5,178 nt of DNA from Hyphomicrobiaceae bacterium (lineage in GTDB: Bacteria; Pseudomonadota; Alphaproteobacteria; Rhizobiales; HXMU1428-3), in contig JANQQH010000482.1 in the NCBI GenBank assembly GCA_028285025.1, forward strand, positions 1 through 5,178. Direction: 5' to 3'. A program made the position numbers and the translations under genes. The notes beneath the pieces are model-generated. The model worked only from the letters and a program-made list of their open reading frames with translations. It was not told the origin of the DNA and did no database searches. Shown piece after piece: positions 1 through 5,178 of this stretch (positions are counted from its first letter, which is position 1; each line of letters starts with the position of its first letter).

Positions 1-2563
1 TGATCTGGTCGCCCTCTTCAACGGGGAAAGATCCGGCAAGGTCGCCATTGCGCTCGTTTACGATCATTGCGATGATGCCTTTGCCGCCTCGCCCTGAGAC
101 GCGGTATTCAAAGGCAGAGGAACGTTTGCCAAAGCCATTTTCAGACAGGGTGAGTACAAATTGTTCAGCGGCCCCTAATTCGGCATAACGCTCAACTGAC
201 AATTCAACTTCATCGCCTGCTTCTTCTTCAAGCTCTGGCACGTCCGCTTCACTTGTCTCTCCGCTGGCGGCGCGGCGCATTTGGGCAGCGCGTTTCAAAT
301 AGCTGCGCTTTTCTTCCGGGCTGGCTTCTATGTGATGAAGAATGGTCATGGAAATGAGGCGATCATCCTTGCCAAGCTTAATGCCACGCACACCGGTTGA
401 ACTGCGCCCAGCAAACACACGTACATCAGTGACAGGGAAGCGAATGGCTTGTCCCTTGGCACTGGTAAGCAACACATCATGGGCTTCTGTGCAAATATCA
501 ACACCGATGATCTGGTCGCCTTCATCTAATTTCATGGCAATTTTGCCGTTTTGGCGCACTTCAACAAAATCGGACAAATCATTGCGGCGCACATTGCCTG
601 ATTGGGTTGCAAACATCACATGCAATTGTTCCCAAGAGCTTTCATCTTCAGGCAATGGCATGATGGTGGTGATGCGTTCATCTTGTTCCAGCGGTAACAA
701 ATTAATCAGCGCTTTACCGCGCGCTTGCGGGGCGGCTAAGGGCAAACGCCATACTTTCATTTTGTAAACCATGCCGCGTGAAGAGAAGAACAAAATTGGC
801 GTGTGGGTGTTGGCCACAAATAGCTTGGCCACAAAGTCCTCATCACGTGTGGCCATGCCAGAGCGCCCCTTGCCGCCGCGCCGCTGAGCGCGGTATGTGG
901 AAAGGGGCACGCGTTTGATATAGCCTTTGTGAGATACGGTGACGACCATATCTTCTTTGGCAATCAGGTCCTCATCATCAACTTCGCCTTCAACGTCTAA
1001 GATTTCAGTACGCCGCGGCGTGCCAAATTCTTCTTTAATTTCAGTGAGTCCGTTTTTCACGATTTCAACAATGCGGGCGCGAGAACTTAAAATGTCGAGG
1101 TAATCTTTTATCGTCTCGCCAAGTTTTGTCAGCTCATCTGAGATTTCATCACGCCCAAGGGCTGTTAGGCGTTGCAAACGCAAATCAAGAATGGCGCGTG
1201 CTTGTTGTTCAGATAATTTATAGATGCCTTTGTCAGAGACTTTGTGGCGTGGGTCTGCAATTAACTCCACCAAGGGGGCGATGTCTTTAGCCGGCCAGTC
1301 ACGTTCCATGAGTTGCTCACGGGCGGTTTGCGGATTTGGTGCGTGGCGAATGAGATGAATGACATCATCAATATTGGCCACAGCGATCGCTAAACCAACC
1401 AACACATGAGCGCGGTCGCGTGCTTTGTTGAGCAAGAATTTGGTGCGCCGGGAGACTACCTCTTGGCGGAAATCTGTAAAGGCGCGGATAAAGTCGAGCA
1501 GATTTAACAGCTCTGGTTTGCCGCCATTTAATGCTACCAAGTTGCATCCAAAGCTGGTTTGCAAAGGCGAGAAGCGGTAGACCTGATTTAAGATCACATC
1601 GGGCACAGCATCACGTTTTAACTCGATGACCACGCGCATGCCCTGGCGGTCTGATTCATCGCGAATGTCGGCAATGCCTTCGATCTTTTTGTCGCGCACC
1701 AGCTCGGCGATTTTTTCAATCATTGAGGCTTTGTTCACCTGATAGGGAATTTCGGTGATGATGAGCGCATTGCGGTCTTTGCGGATTTCTTCTGTTGTCA
1801 CACGCCCGCGCATGACAACGGAGCCCTTGCCCTTCATGTAAGCTGAGCGTATGCCAGAACGGCCTAAGATCATGCCGCCGGTTGGAAAATCTGGCCCCGG
1901 GATGTATTCTTGTAATTGCTCAACCTCTAGTTCAGGGTCATCTAAATAGGCCATACAGCCATCAATGACTTCCGACAAATTATGCGGCGGTATGTTGGTG
2001 GCCATGCCAACGGCAATGCCGCCTGCCCCATTGACCAATAAATTTGGAAATTTAGCCGGGAGGACCTGGGGCTCTGTTTCAGAGGCGTCGTAGTTGTCTT
2101 GAAAGTCAACCGTGTCCTTGTCAATGTCATCAAGCAGGCTTTGGGCGACTTTTTCCAGGCGTCATTCGGTATAGCGCATGGTCGCTGGGCGGTCGCCATC
2201 AACAGAACCAAAATTGCCCTGTCCATCAATCAGAGGCAACCGCAGCGAGAAATCTTGTGCCATGCGCACCAGGGCGTCATAAATGGCGCCGTCACCGTGA
2301 GGGTGGTATTTACCCATAACGTCACCGACCACACGGGCGGATTTGCGATAAGGCTTGTTCCACTCATAGCCATTTTCATGCATTGAATATAAAATACGCC
2401 GATGCACGGGCTTGAGCCCGTCGCGCACATCTGGCAAGGCGCGAGACACAATCACGCTCATGGCATAGTCAAGATATGACCGGCGCATTTCATCTGTTAT
2501 GAGAATGGGACGAATATCTGGAGCGGCCCCATCTTCCCCATCGAAATTATCTTTATCGCTCAA
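1..2563 (-). CDS. gyrA: DNA gyrase subunit A, 3'-partial, interrupted by one in-frame TGA
   Basis: GyrA is the breakage-reunion subunit of gyrase (A2B2), which introduces negative supercoils using ATP hydrolysed by GyrB. Seen here: the winged-helix core with the YHPHGD motif (residues 86-91), catalytic Arg130-Tyr131 in MRYTE, the IPYQVNKA and [10 protein letters not shown] stretches of the tower region, the coiled-coil and gate region with [11 protein letters not shown], then the beta-pinwheel C-terminal domain. The GyrA box QRRGGKG (nt 866-886) separates gyrase from topoisomerase IV ParC. An acidic insertion ([12 protein letters not shown], about nt 190-245) follows later in the C-terminal domain, as in alphaproteobacterial GyrA. 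Codon 134 (2162-2164) is TGA; no other in-frame stop occurs down to position 1. Counting the TGA, 854 codons are present, so roughly 40-80 C-terminal residues lie outside the window. The start is TTG at 2563 with AGGA 7 nt upstream; an in-frame TAG lies just before it and the next ATG is codon 26, too late. The family call is certain; whether a full-length protein is made is not. Confidence 0.95.
2162..2164 (-). other. In-frame TGA stop in gyrA
   Basis: The plus-strand bases TCA at 2162-2164 read TGA on the coding strand. The preceding codons give M-R-Y-T-E and the following ones R-L-E-K-V-A in the same frame, so this is a substitution and not a frameshift. Homologues carry a variable residue here (Ile in E. 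coli TEIRL; small or aliphatic residues elsewhere). One base change from TGT or TGC (Cys), GGA (Gly), CGA (Arg), TTA (Leu) or TGG (Trp) would produce it. The next base is C, so the four-base signal is UGAC, known in E. coli as a weakly terminating context. Confidence 0.9.
2162..2563 (-). CDS. gyrA: Truncated GyrA N-terminal fragment ending at the internal TGA (133 aa)
   Basis: This is what standard translation yields from the gyrA start. The 133-residue product contains most of the winged-helix domain, including the quinolone-binding helix (Gly92 and Asp96, equivalent to E. coli Ser83 and Asp87) and the catalytic Tyr131. It ends at MRYTE, two residues past that tyrosine. It lacks the rest of the breakage-reunion domain, the tower, the coiled coil with its dimer gate, and the DNA-wrapping domain, so it could not act as a gyrase subunit alone. 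No convincing Shine-Dalgarno plus start codon follows the TGA to make the rest separately. The first plausible in-frame codon is a TTG inside LLVNG (about 2037-2039), which would drop about 40 conserved residues. I regard this as an artefact or broken-gene fragment rather than a separate gene. Confidence 0.6.
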   Translation of the reverse strand: MSDKDNFDGEDGAAPDIRPILITDEMRRSYLDYAMSVIVSRALPDVRDGLKPVHRRILYSMHENGYEWNKPYRKSARVVGDVMGKYHPHGDGAIYDALVRMAQDFSLRLPLIDGQGNFGSVDGDRPATMRYTE

Positions 2564-2570
2564 CTGCAGT

Positions 2571-2574
2571 TCCT
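2571..2574 (-). promoter_or_regulatory. gyrA ribosome binding site supporting the TTG start
   Basis: The coding strand reads AGGA, a 7-nt spacer, then TTG. An in-frame TAG overlaps the start of this site, so no upstream extension is possible except an unlikely CTG two codons before the TTG. The spacing decides for the TTG at 2561-2563. Confidence 0.7.
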
Positions 2575-2632
2575 AATGACTGAATTTATTATTTTTTACA
2601 TAAACCGACGCCTAAGATTAAGAGAAGAAACG

Positions 2633-2660
2633 AGTATAAAAAGGCCAAAAATGACCTGAA
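2633..2660 (-). promoter_or_regulatory. Candidate gyrA promoter
   Basis: On the minus strand a TATACT hexamer (2638 down to 2633) matches the -10 consensus at five of six bases. A weak TTCAGG (2660 down to 2655) lies 16 bp upstream as a possible -35; it matches TTGACA at only three positions. Transcription would start near 2626 and leave an AT-rich leader of about 60 nt. The weak -35 makes this tentative. Confidence 0.35.
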
Positions 2661-2702
2661 TAGTGGCTCATTGCCCTAAACTTAAGCAAAATTCAATTTT
2701 AA

Positions 2703-2752
2703 TGCGTTTCATTTTTCGGAAAAACCGGTTCCCCTGTTTTGGGTGAAACGCA
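2703..2752. repeat. 9-bp perfect inverted repeat TGCGTTTCA / TGAAACGCA
   Basis: The arms are 2703-2711 and 2744-2752, separated by 32 bp. Their centres are 41 bp apart, close to four helical turns. The spacer has its own palindrome, AACCGGTT (2723-2730), flanked by GGAA and TTCC, so the whole element is nested. It lies between the two candidate promoters and would not be transcribed from either, so a protein-binding or looping site is more likely than an attenuator or terminator. Chance occurrence is possible. Confidence 0.5.
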
Positions 2753-2843
2753 CTAGATATAGCCCATCCCCCCCCTTGATACCAGCCATTTCAGTGCTAA
2801 AAACCTGATTCTTTGGGGATATTTTTCACTTATTTAAAGGGTT

Positions 2844-2873
2844 TTGCTCAAATGTTTTACAAGCCTTTATACT
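2844..2873 (+). promoter_or_regulatory. Candidate promoter of the cation transporter
   Basis: TATACT at 2868-2873 is a five-of-six match to the -10 consensus. TTGCTC at 2844-2849 is a possible -35 (matching the first three bases) with an 18-bp spacer. Transcription would start near 2880, giving a leader of about 40 nt before the ATG at 2920. It would probably also drive the reductase gene. Confidence 0.45.
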
Positions 2874-2883
2874 AAGTGTAAAA
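2855..2883. promoter_or_regulatory. Operator-like dyad TTTTACA-N15-TGTAAAA over the -10 element
   Basis: The arms TTTTACA (2855-2861) and TGTAAAA (2877-2883) are perfect 7-bp complements with centres 22 bp apart, about two helical turns, which suits a dimeric repressor. The dyad encloses the TATACT hexamer, so a bound protein would block initiation. I cannot assign it to a known regulator. The arms are AT-rich, so chance is a real alternative. Confidence 0.35.
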
Positions 2884-2908
2884 AACCTTTGATTATCCTG
2901 AGGAAAAG

Positions 2909-2913
2909 AGGGG
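2909..2913 (+). promoter_or_regulatory. Ribosome binding site of the cation transporter
   Basis: AGGGG lies 6 nt before the ATG at 2920-2922, in a purine-rich run that starts with a second AGGA-like stretch at 2901. It supports this ATG as the start. Confidence 0.65.
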
Positions 2914-2919
2914 TGGAAC

Positions 2920-3858
2920 ATGGCGGCTCATAGCTCAAAAAAAGTCATTTATGCGGCGCTGATTGGCAACGGGCTAATCGCGATTACCAAATTCTTTGCC
3001 AGTCTTTATACAGGTTCGTCTGCCATGATGTCTGAGGCCGTCCACTCTGTGGTTGATACGGGCAATCAGGGGCTATTGCTGTTTGGGATTAAACGTGCCA
3101 GCCGACCTAAAGATGAGAGCCACCCATTTGGTTATGGAATGGAGATTTACTTTTGGGCTTTTGTTGTTGCCATTTTAATTTTTGCGGTCGGTGCTGGCGT
3201 TTCTATTTATGAGGGCGTGCACAAGTTGCAACATCCAGAGACAATCTCTTCTCCCTTTATCAACTATCTGGTGCTTGGTGCGGCTATGATTTTTGAGGGC
3301 GTTGCTTGGACCATTGCATTTAAAGAATTTGGCAAAATGAAAGGCAATCAAAGCTTGTTTGAAGCTGTCCGCCATTCAAAAGACCCGACCGTTTTCACTG
3401 TATTGTTTGAAGATTCTGCGGCCATGCTTGGCTTGATGGTGGCCTTTATTGGTATTTTCATTGCCAGCTTTTTTGGGATTTTATGGGCAGATGGGGCCGC
3501 TTCTATTGTTATTGGTCTTATTCTGGCCGCCACAGCGGTGTTGCTGGCTTTTGAAACCAAGGGGTTGTTAATTGGTGAGGCTGCCAGCCCAGCGCTTATT
3601 AAATCCATCCAAGGGATTGTGCAAAAAGATAGCTCTATCATGCATCTCAATGAACTGCGAACTATGCATATGGGACCTAATGATATTTTATTGGCGCTTA
3701 GCCTTGATTTTCAAGATGACATCAGTGCTGGCCAGGTGGAGGCACAAATTTCTAAGTTGGAACAAGATATCAAAACCAAACATAATGAAATCAAGCATTT
3801 GTTTATTGAAGTTCAAAGCAAATCTGCCCATGATGCCGACGCTAACTTAACACGTTGA
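2920..3858 (+). CDS. Cation diffusion facilitator (CDF) transporter, ZnT9/SLC30A9-like
   Basis: This is a 312-residue inner-membrane protein, normal length for the CDF family, whose members export divalent cations such as Zn2+, Fe2+, Mn2+ or Co2+ by proton antiport. Six hydrophobic segments are visible at about 9-30, 34-56, 74-97, 113-134, 159-185 and 188-210, then a cytoplasmic C-terminal domain (about 220-303). The second helix has the family signature SEAVHSVVDTGNQ with His42 and Asp46, half of the metal site. The fifth helix has FEDSAAMLG (Glu164, Asp165) instead of the usual HxxxD, a pattern I associate with the ZnT9-like branch. A D-G-A-A-S motif starts helix six (Asp191). DESHPFGYGMEIYFWAF (about 65-81) is the typical loop before helix three. 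The gene ends with TGA; the next in-frame stop is TAA ten codons later. The reductase follows 43 nt downstream, probably in one operon. The metal cannot be told from sequence. Confidence 0.9.
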   Translation: MAAHSSKKVIYAALIGNGLIAITKFFASLYTGSSAMMSEAVHSVVDTGNQGLLLFGIKRASRPKDESHPFGYGMEIYFWAFVVAILIFAVGAGVSIYEGVHKLQHPETISSPFINYLVLGAAMIFEGVAWTIAFKEFGKMKGNQSLFEAVRHSKDPTVFTVLFEDSAAMLGLMVAFIGIFIASFFGILWADGAASIVIGLILAATAVLLAFETKGLLIGEAASPALIKSIQGIVQKDSSIMHLNELRTMHMGPNDILLALSLDFQDDISAGQVEAQISKLEQDIKTKHNEIKHLFIEVQSKSAHDADANLTR

Positions 3859-3891
3859 TTGACCTCATTAATTTTTATGAGCGCTTAAAAA

Positions 3892-3901
3892 GGGAGCTCC
3901 C
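3892..3901 (+). promoter_or_regulatory. Reductase ribosome binding site inside a 10-bp palindrome
   Basis: The Shine-Dalgarno AGGGAG (3891-3896) lies 5 nt before the ATG at 3902. It overlaps the perfect palindrome GGGAGCTCCC (3892-3901), which abuts the start codon. In RNA this could fold into a three-pair GC hairpin with an AGCT loop that covers the ribosome binding site. The site firmly supports the ATG; a regulatory role for the palindrome is speculative. Confidence 0.6.
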
Positions 3902-4954
3902 ATGCAATACACCACGCTTGGAAAAACAGATATAAAAATAAGCCGCATTTGCCTTGGTACCATGACGTGGGGTTTTCAGAACACCCAAGAGGAAGGCTTT
4001 GCCCAAATGGATTATGCGCTGGATGAAGGCGTAAATTTCTGGGACACCTCTGAAATGTATGCTGTGCCGCCGACAAAAGAAAGCTATGGTACAACAGAGA
4101 CGATCATTGGCAATTGGTTTGCCCAAACGGGCCGGCGAGATGAGGTGATTTTGGCAACCAAAATCACACCAGAGCTACCCTACATTCGTGACAATAATCT
4201 GATTAATCGCGCTAATATTCTTGCTGCGGTTGAGTCCAGCTTGATAAGGTTGCAAACAGATCACATTGACCTTTATCAACTGCATTGGCCGAGCAATCGA
4301 AACACATTTCATTTTCACAATGTATGGGATTATACCCCTAAGAAAACGGATCGGGCTCAATTGGTTGACAGTCAGTTAGAAGCCTTAGAGACTTTAGATG
4401 AGCTTATTCAAACTGGCAAAATACGCTCCTGGGGGCTTTCGAACGACACGGCTTGGGGCATGTGCACATTTTGCCAATTGGCAGACCAACATAACCTGTC
4501 AAGACCTGTCAGCTTGCAAAATGAATATAGCCTTTTACGCCGCCGCGATGATCTGAACATTTCGGAAGTTTGTATGATAGAGCAGATTAGCCACTTGCCG
4601 TGGTCACCTTTGGCTATGGGTGTGTTATCTGGGAAATATCTTGAGAACACCTCTGTTTCCAACTCACGCTTGACATTAGACGAGGCATCTAAGAAACGAT
4701 ATGGGTATCGGCTCACTGAAAATGTGGAAAAAGCGACGAGCGCCTATATCTCACTTGCACGCGCTCATAATTTAGATCCTTGCCAGATGGCTATTGCCTT
4801 TTGCTTGAGCCGCCCGTTTGTCGCTAGCCCTATTATTGGGGCCTCCTCGCTTGACCAGCTAAAAATTAATCTGGGGGCGATTGATGTGACTTTAAATGAA
4901 GAAATTCTGAGCGCCATAGATGAGATTAATAAATGTTTTCCTGATCCCTTTTAA
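3902..4954 (+). CDS. Aldo/keto reductase, Tas-like
   Basis: This 350-residue cytoplasmic enzyme should fold as an (alpha/beta)8 barrel and reduce aldehydes or ketones with NADPH; the physiological substrate is unknown. It closely resembles E. coli Tas, including the start MQY and the stretch EMYAVPPTKESYGTTET (51-67), an insertion near the active site shared with Tas. The catalytic tetrad is visible as Asp48 (NFWDTSEMY), Tyr53, Lys87 (LATK) and His128 (YQLHWP). Cofactor contacts expected for the family are also present: GLSND (178-182), Gln206 in SLQNEYSLL, PWSPLAMGVLSGKY (233-246) and GASSLDQLKINL (313-324). Length matches Tas-type proteins and all key residues are intact, so it should be active. 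It follows the transporter by 43 nt with its own good ribosome binding site, suggesting co-transcription. A redox or carbonyl-detoxification role is inferred from the family. Ends at TAA. Confidence 0.92.
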   Translation: MQYTTLGKTDIKISRICLGTMTWGFQNTQEEGFAQMDYALDEGVNFWDTSEMYAVPPTKESYGTTETIIGNWFAQTGRRDEVILATKITPELPYIRDNNLINRANILAAVESSLIRLQTDHIDLYQLHWPSNRNTFHFHNVWDYTPKKTDRAQLVDSQLEALETLDELIQTGKIRSWGLSNDTAWGMCTFCQLADQHNLSRPVSLQNEYSLLRRRDDLNISEVCMIEQISHLPWSPLAMGVLSGKYLENTSVSNSRLTLDEASKKRYGYRLTENVEKATSAYISLARAHNLDPCQMAIAFCLSRPFVASPIIGASSLDQLKINLGAIDVTLNEEILSAIDEINKCFPDPF

Positions 4955-5027
4955 ATTTTAAAAGTCAAGACTTTCTCTTCATTGGGAACTGACTAAAATC
5001 ATCTCTCATTATGTTTTGGGACCTTAT

Positions 5028-5032
5028 GGGAG
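5028..5032 (+). promoter_or_regulatory. Ribosome binding site of the MAPEG-like gene
   Basis: GGGAG lies 7 nt before the ATG at 5040-5042, the expected distance, and supports this start over the later in-frame ATG codons within the protein. Confidence 0.6.
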
Positions 5033-5039
5033 ATATAAA

Positions 5040-5178
5040 ATGTCAGATGAACTGTTTTGGTTGGTTTTAACGGCCATTCTAACTGTTTTTGAAGTAGTAC
5101 CTTATCTTTTAGAGCGTATTGGACGCATTGGGCTCATGAATGCCATGGGCTATAATGAACAAAGCGGACATGGGGATA
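5040..5178 (+). CDS. Probable MAPEG-family membrane protein, 3'-partial
   Basis: Only the first 46 codons are inside the window; the frame is open to the right edge. The peptide starts MSDELFWLVLTAILTVFEVVPYLLERI and continues with RIGLMNAMGYN. The spacing of E-L-x-W-L near the start, a hydrophobic first helix (about residues 5-25) ending in VPY-L, and then RIG-GLM-AMG resembles the N-terminus of bacterial MAPEG proteins (membrane-associated proteins in eicosanoid and glutathione metabolism). These are small four-helix membrane proteins of about 130-150 residues, some with glutathione transferase or peroxidase activity. The glutathione-binding region would lie beyond the edge, so function cannot be checked here. 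It lies 85 nt after the reductase on the same strand; no strong promoter or terminator was seen in that gap, so it may be part of the same transcript. Confidence 0.65.
   Translation, partial: MSDELFWLVLTAILTVFEVVPYLLERIGRIGLMNAMGYNEQSGHGD

Larger units (their letters stand above)
2564..2919. other. Divergent intergenic region between gyrA and the cation transporter
   Basis: This 356-bp stretch has no convincing gene and is more AT-rich than its flanks. It contains the gyrA leader and candidate promoter on the left (2564-2660), a 9-bp inverted repeat in the middle (2703-2752), a run of eight C (2768-2775), a single GANTC site (2807-2811), and the candidate promoter, dyad and ribosome binding site of the transporter on the right (2844-2913). 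No tRNA or recognisable riboswitch was seen. Confidence 0.8.

Noticed and set aside
342..767. Plus-strand open frame of 141 codons antisense to gyrA
   Set aside because: It lies wholly inside the conserved gyrA C-terminal coding region; its composition is a shadow of gyrA codons, and it resembles no protein family I know.
2162..2164. Selenocysteine at the gyrA TGA
   Set aside because: GyrA is not a known selenoprotein family, the position is variable and not a redox site, and I see no convincing bSECIS-like hairpin immediately downstream by eye.
1942..2229. Minus-strand 95-codon frame overlapping the TGA in another frame, as a possible frameshift bypass
   Set aside because: Conserved GyrA sequence continues in the same frame on both sides of the TGA (T-E then R-L-E-K-V-A), so no frameshift is needed and this frame encodes nothing GyrA-like.
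2099..2386. Plus-strand open frame of 95 codons spanning the gyrA stop-codon site
   Set aside because: Antisense to conserved GyrA sequence on both sides of the TGA; explained as a shadow.
3348..3650. Minus-strand frames inside the transporter and reductase genes (for example 3348-3650 and 4408-4716)
   Set aside because: Antisense to clearly coding, conserved domains, with no ribosome binding site or family resemblance.
3864..3881. CTCAT / ATGAG inverted repeat between the transporter and the reductase as a terminator
   Set aside because: Only five pairs, AT-rich, with an 8-nt loop and no following T run; too weak to end transcription.
4961..4974. AAAGTC-AA-GACTTT inverted repeat after the reductase as a terminator
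   Set aside because: At most five or six mostly A-T pairs with a very small loop, followed by CTCTTC and not a T tract; at best a weak transcript end.
4982..5012. TTGGGA and CATTAT as a separate promoter for the MAPEG-like gene
   Set aside because: Both hexamers match the consensus poorly and the 19-bp spacer is too long; not supportable.

Overview
The window looks like a chromosomal segment of a moderate-GC (roughly mid-40s to 50%, by eye) alphaproteobacterium. The best evidence is the left-hand gyrA. Its reading frame matches alphaproteobacterial GyrA in the [10 protein letters not shown] and [11 protein letters not shown] regions, and it has an acidic insertion in the C-terminal domain. 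The exact genus cannot be told from the sequence.

Layout. Positions 1-2563 (minus strand) hold gyrA, DNA gyrase subunit A. It starts at a TTG codon and runs off the left edge, so the last part of the C-terminal domain is missing. Exactly one in-frame stop interrupts it: a TGA at 2162-2164, two codons after the catalytic-tyrosine codon. The other 720 codons to the window edge are open and well conserved. Positions 2564-2919 are a 356-bp divergent intergenic region with candidate promoters for both sides, a 9-bp inverted repeat with arms about four helical turns apart, and a 7-bp dyad over the right-hand -10 element. Rightward on the plus strand follow a cation diffusion facilitator transporter of the ZnT9/SLC30A9-like type (2920-3858), an aldo/keto reductase resembling E. 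coli Tas (3902-4954), and the first 46 codons of a probable MAPEG-family membrane protein (5040 to the right edge).

How the genes relate. gyrA is a housekeeping gene transcribed away from the other three. The transporter and the reductase are 43 nt apart with no convincing terminator between them, so they are probably co-transcribed. The MAPEG gene lies 85 nt further on and may belong to the same unit. Metal export, carbonyl reduction and MAPEG-type detoxification would fit a general stress or detoxification theme, but that is inference from adjacency only.

I see no clearly new multi-gene system, mobile element, CRISPR array or RNA gene. The main anomaly is the stop codon inside an otherwise intact essential gene: a sequencing or assembly error, a recent nonsense mutation, or a read-through stop. 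The next most interesting points are a glycine at the quinolone-resistance position of GyrA, the unusual fifth-helix metal-site residues of the transporter, and the operator-like dyads in the divergent promoter region.
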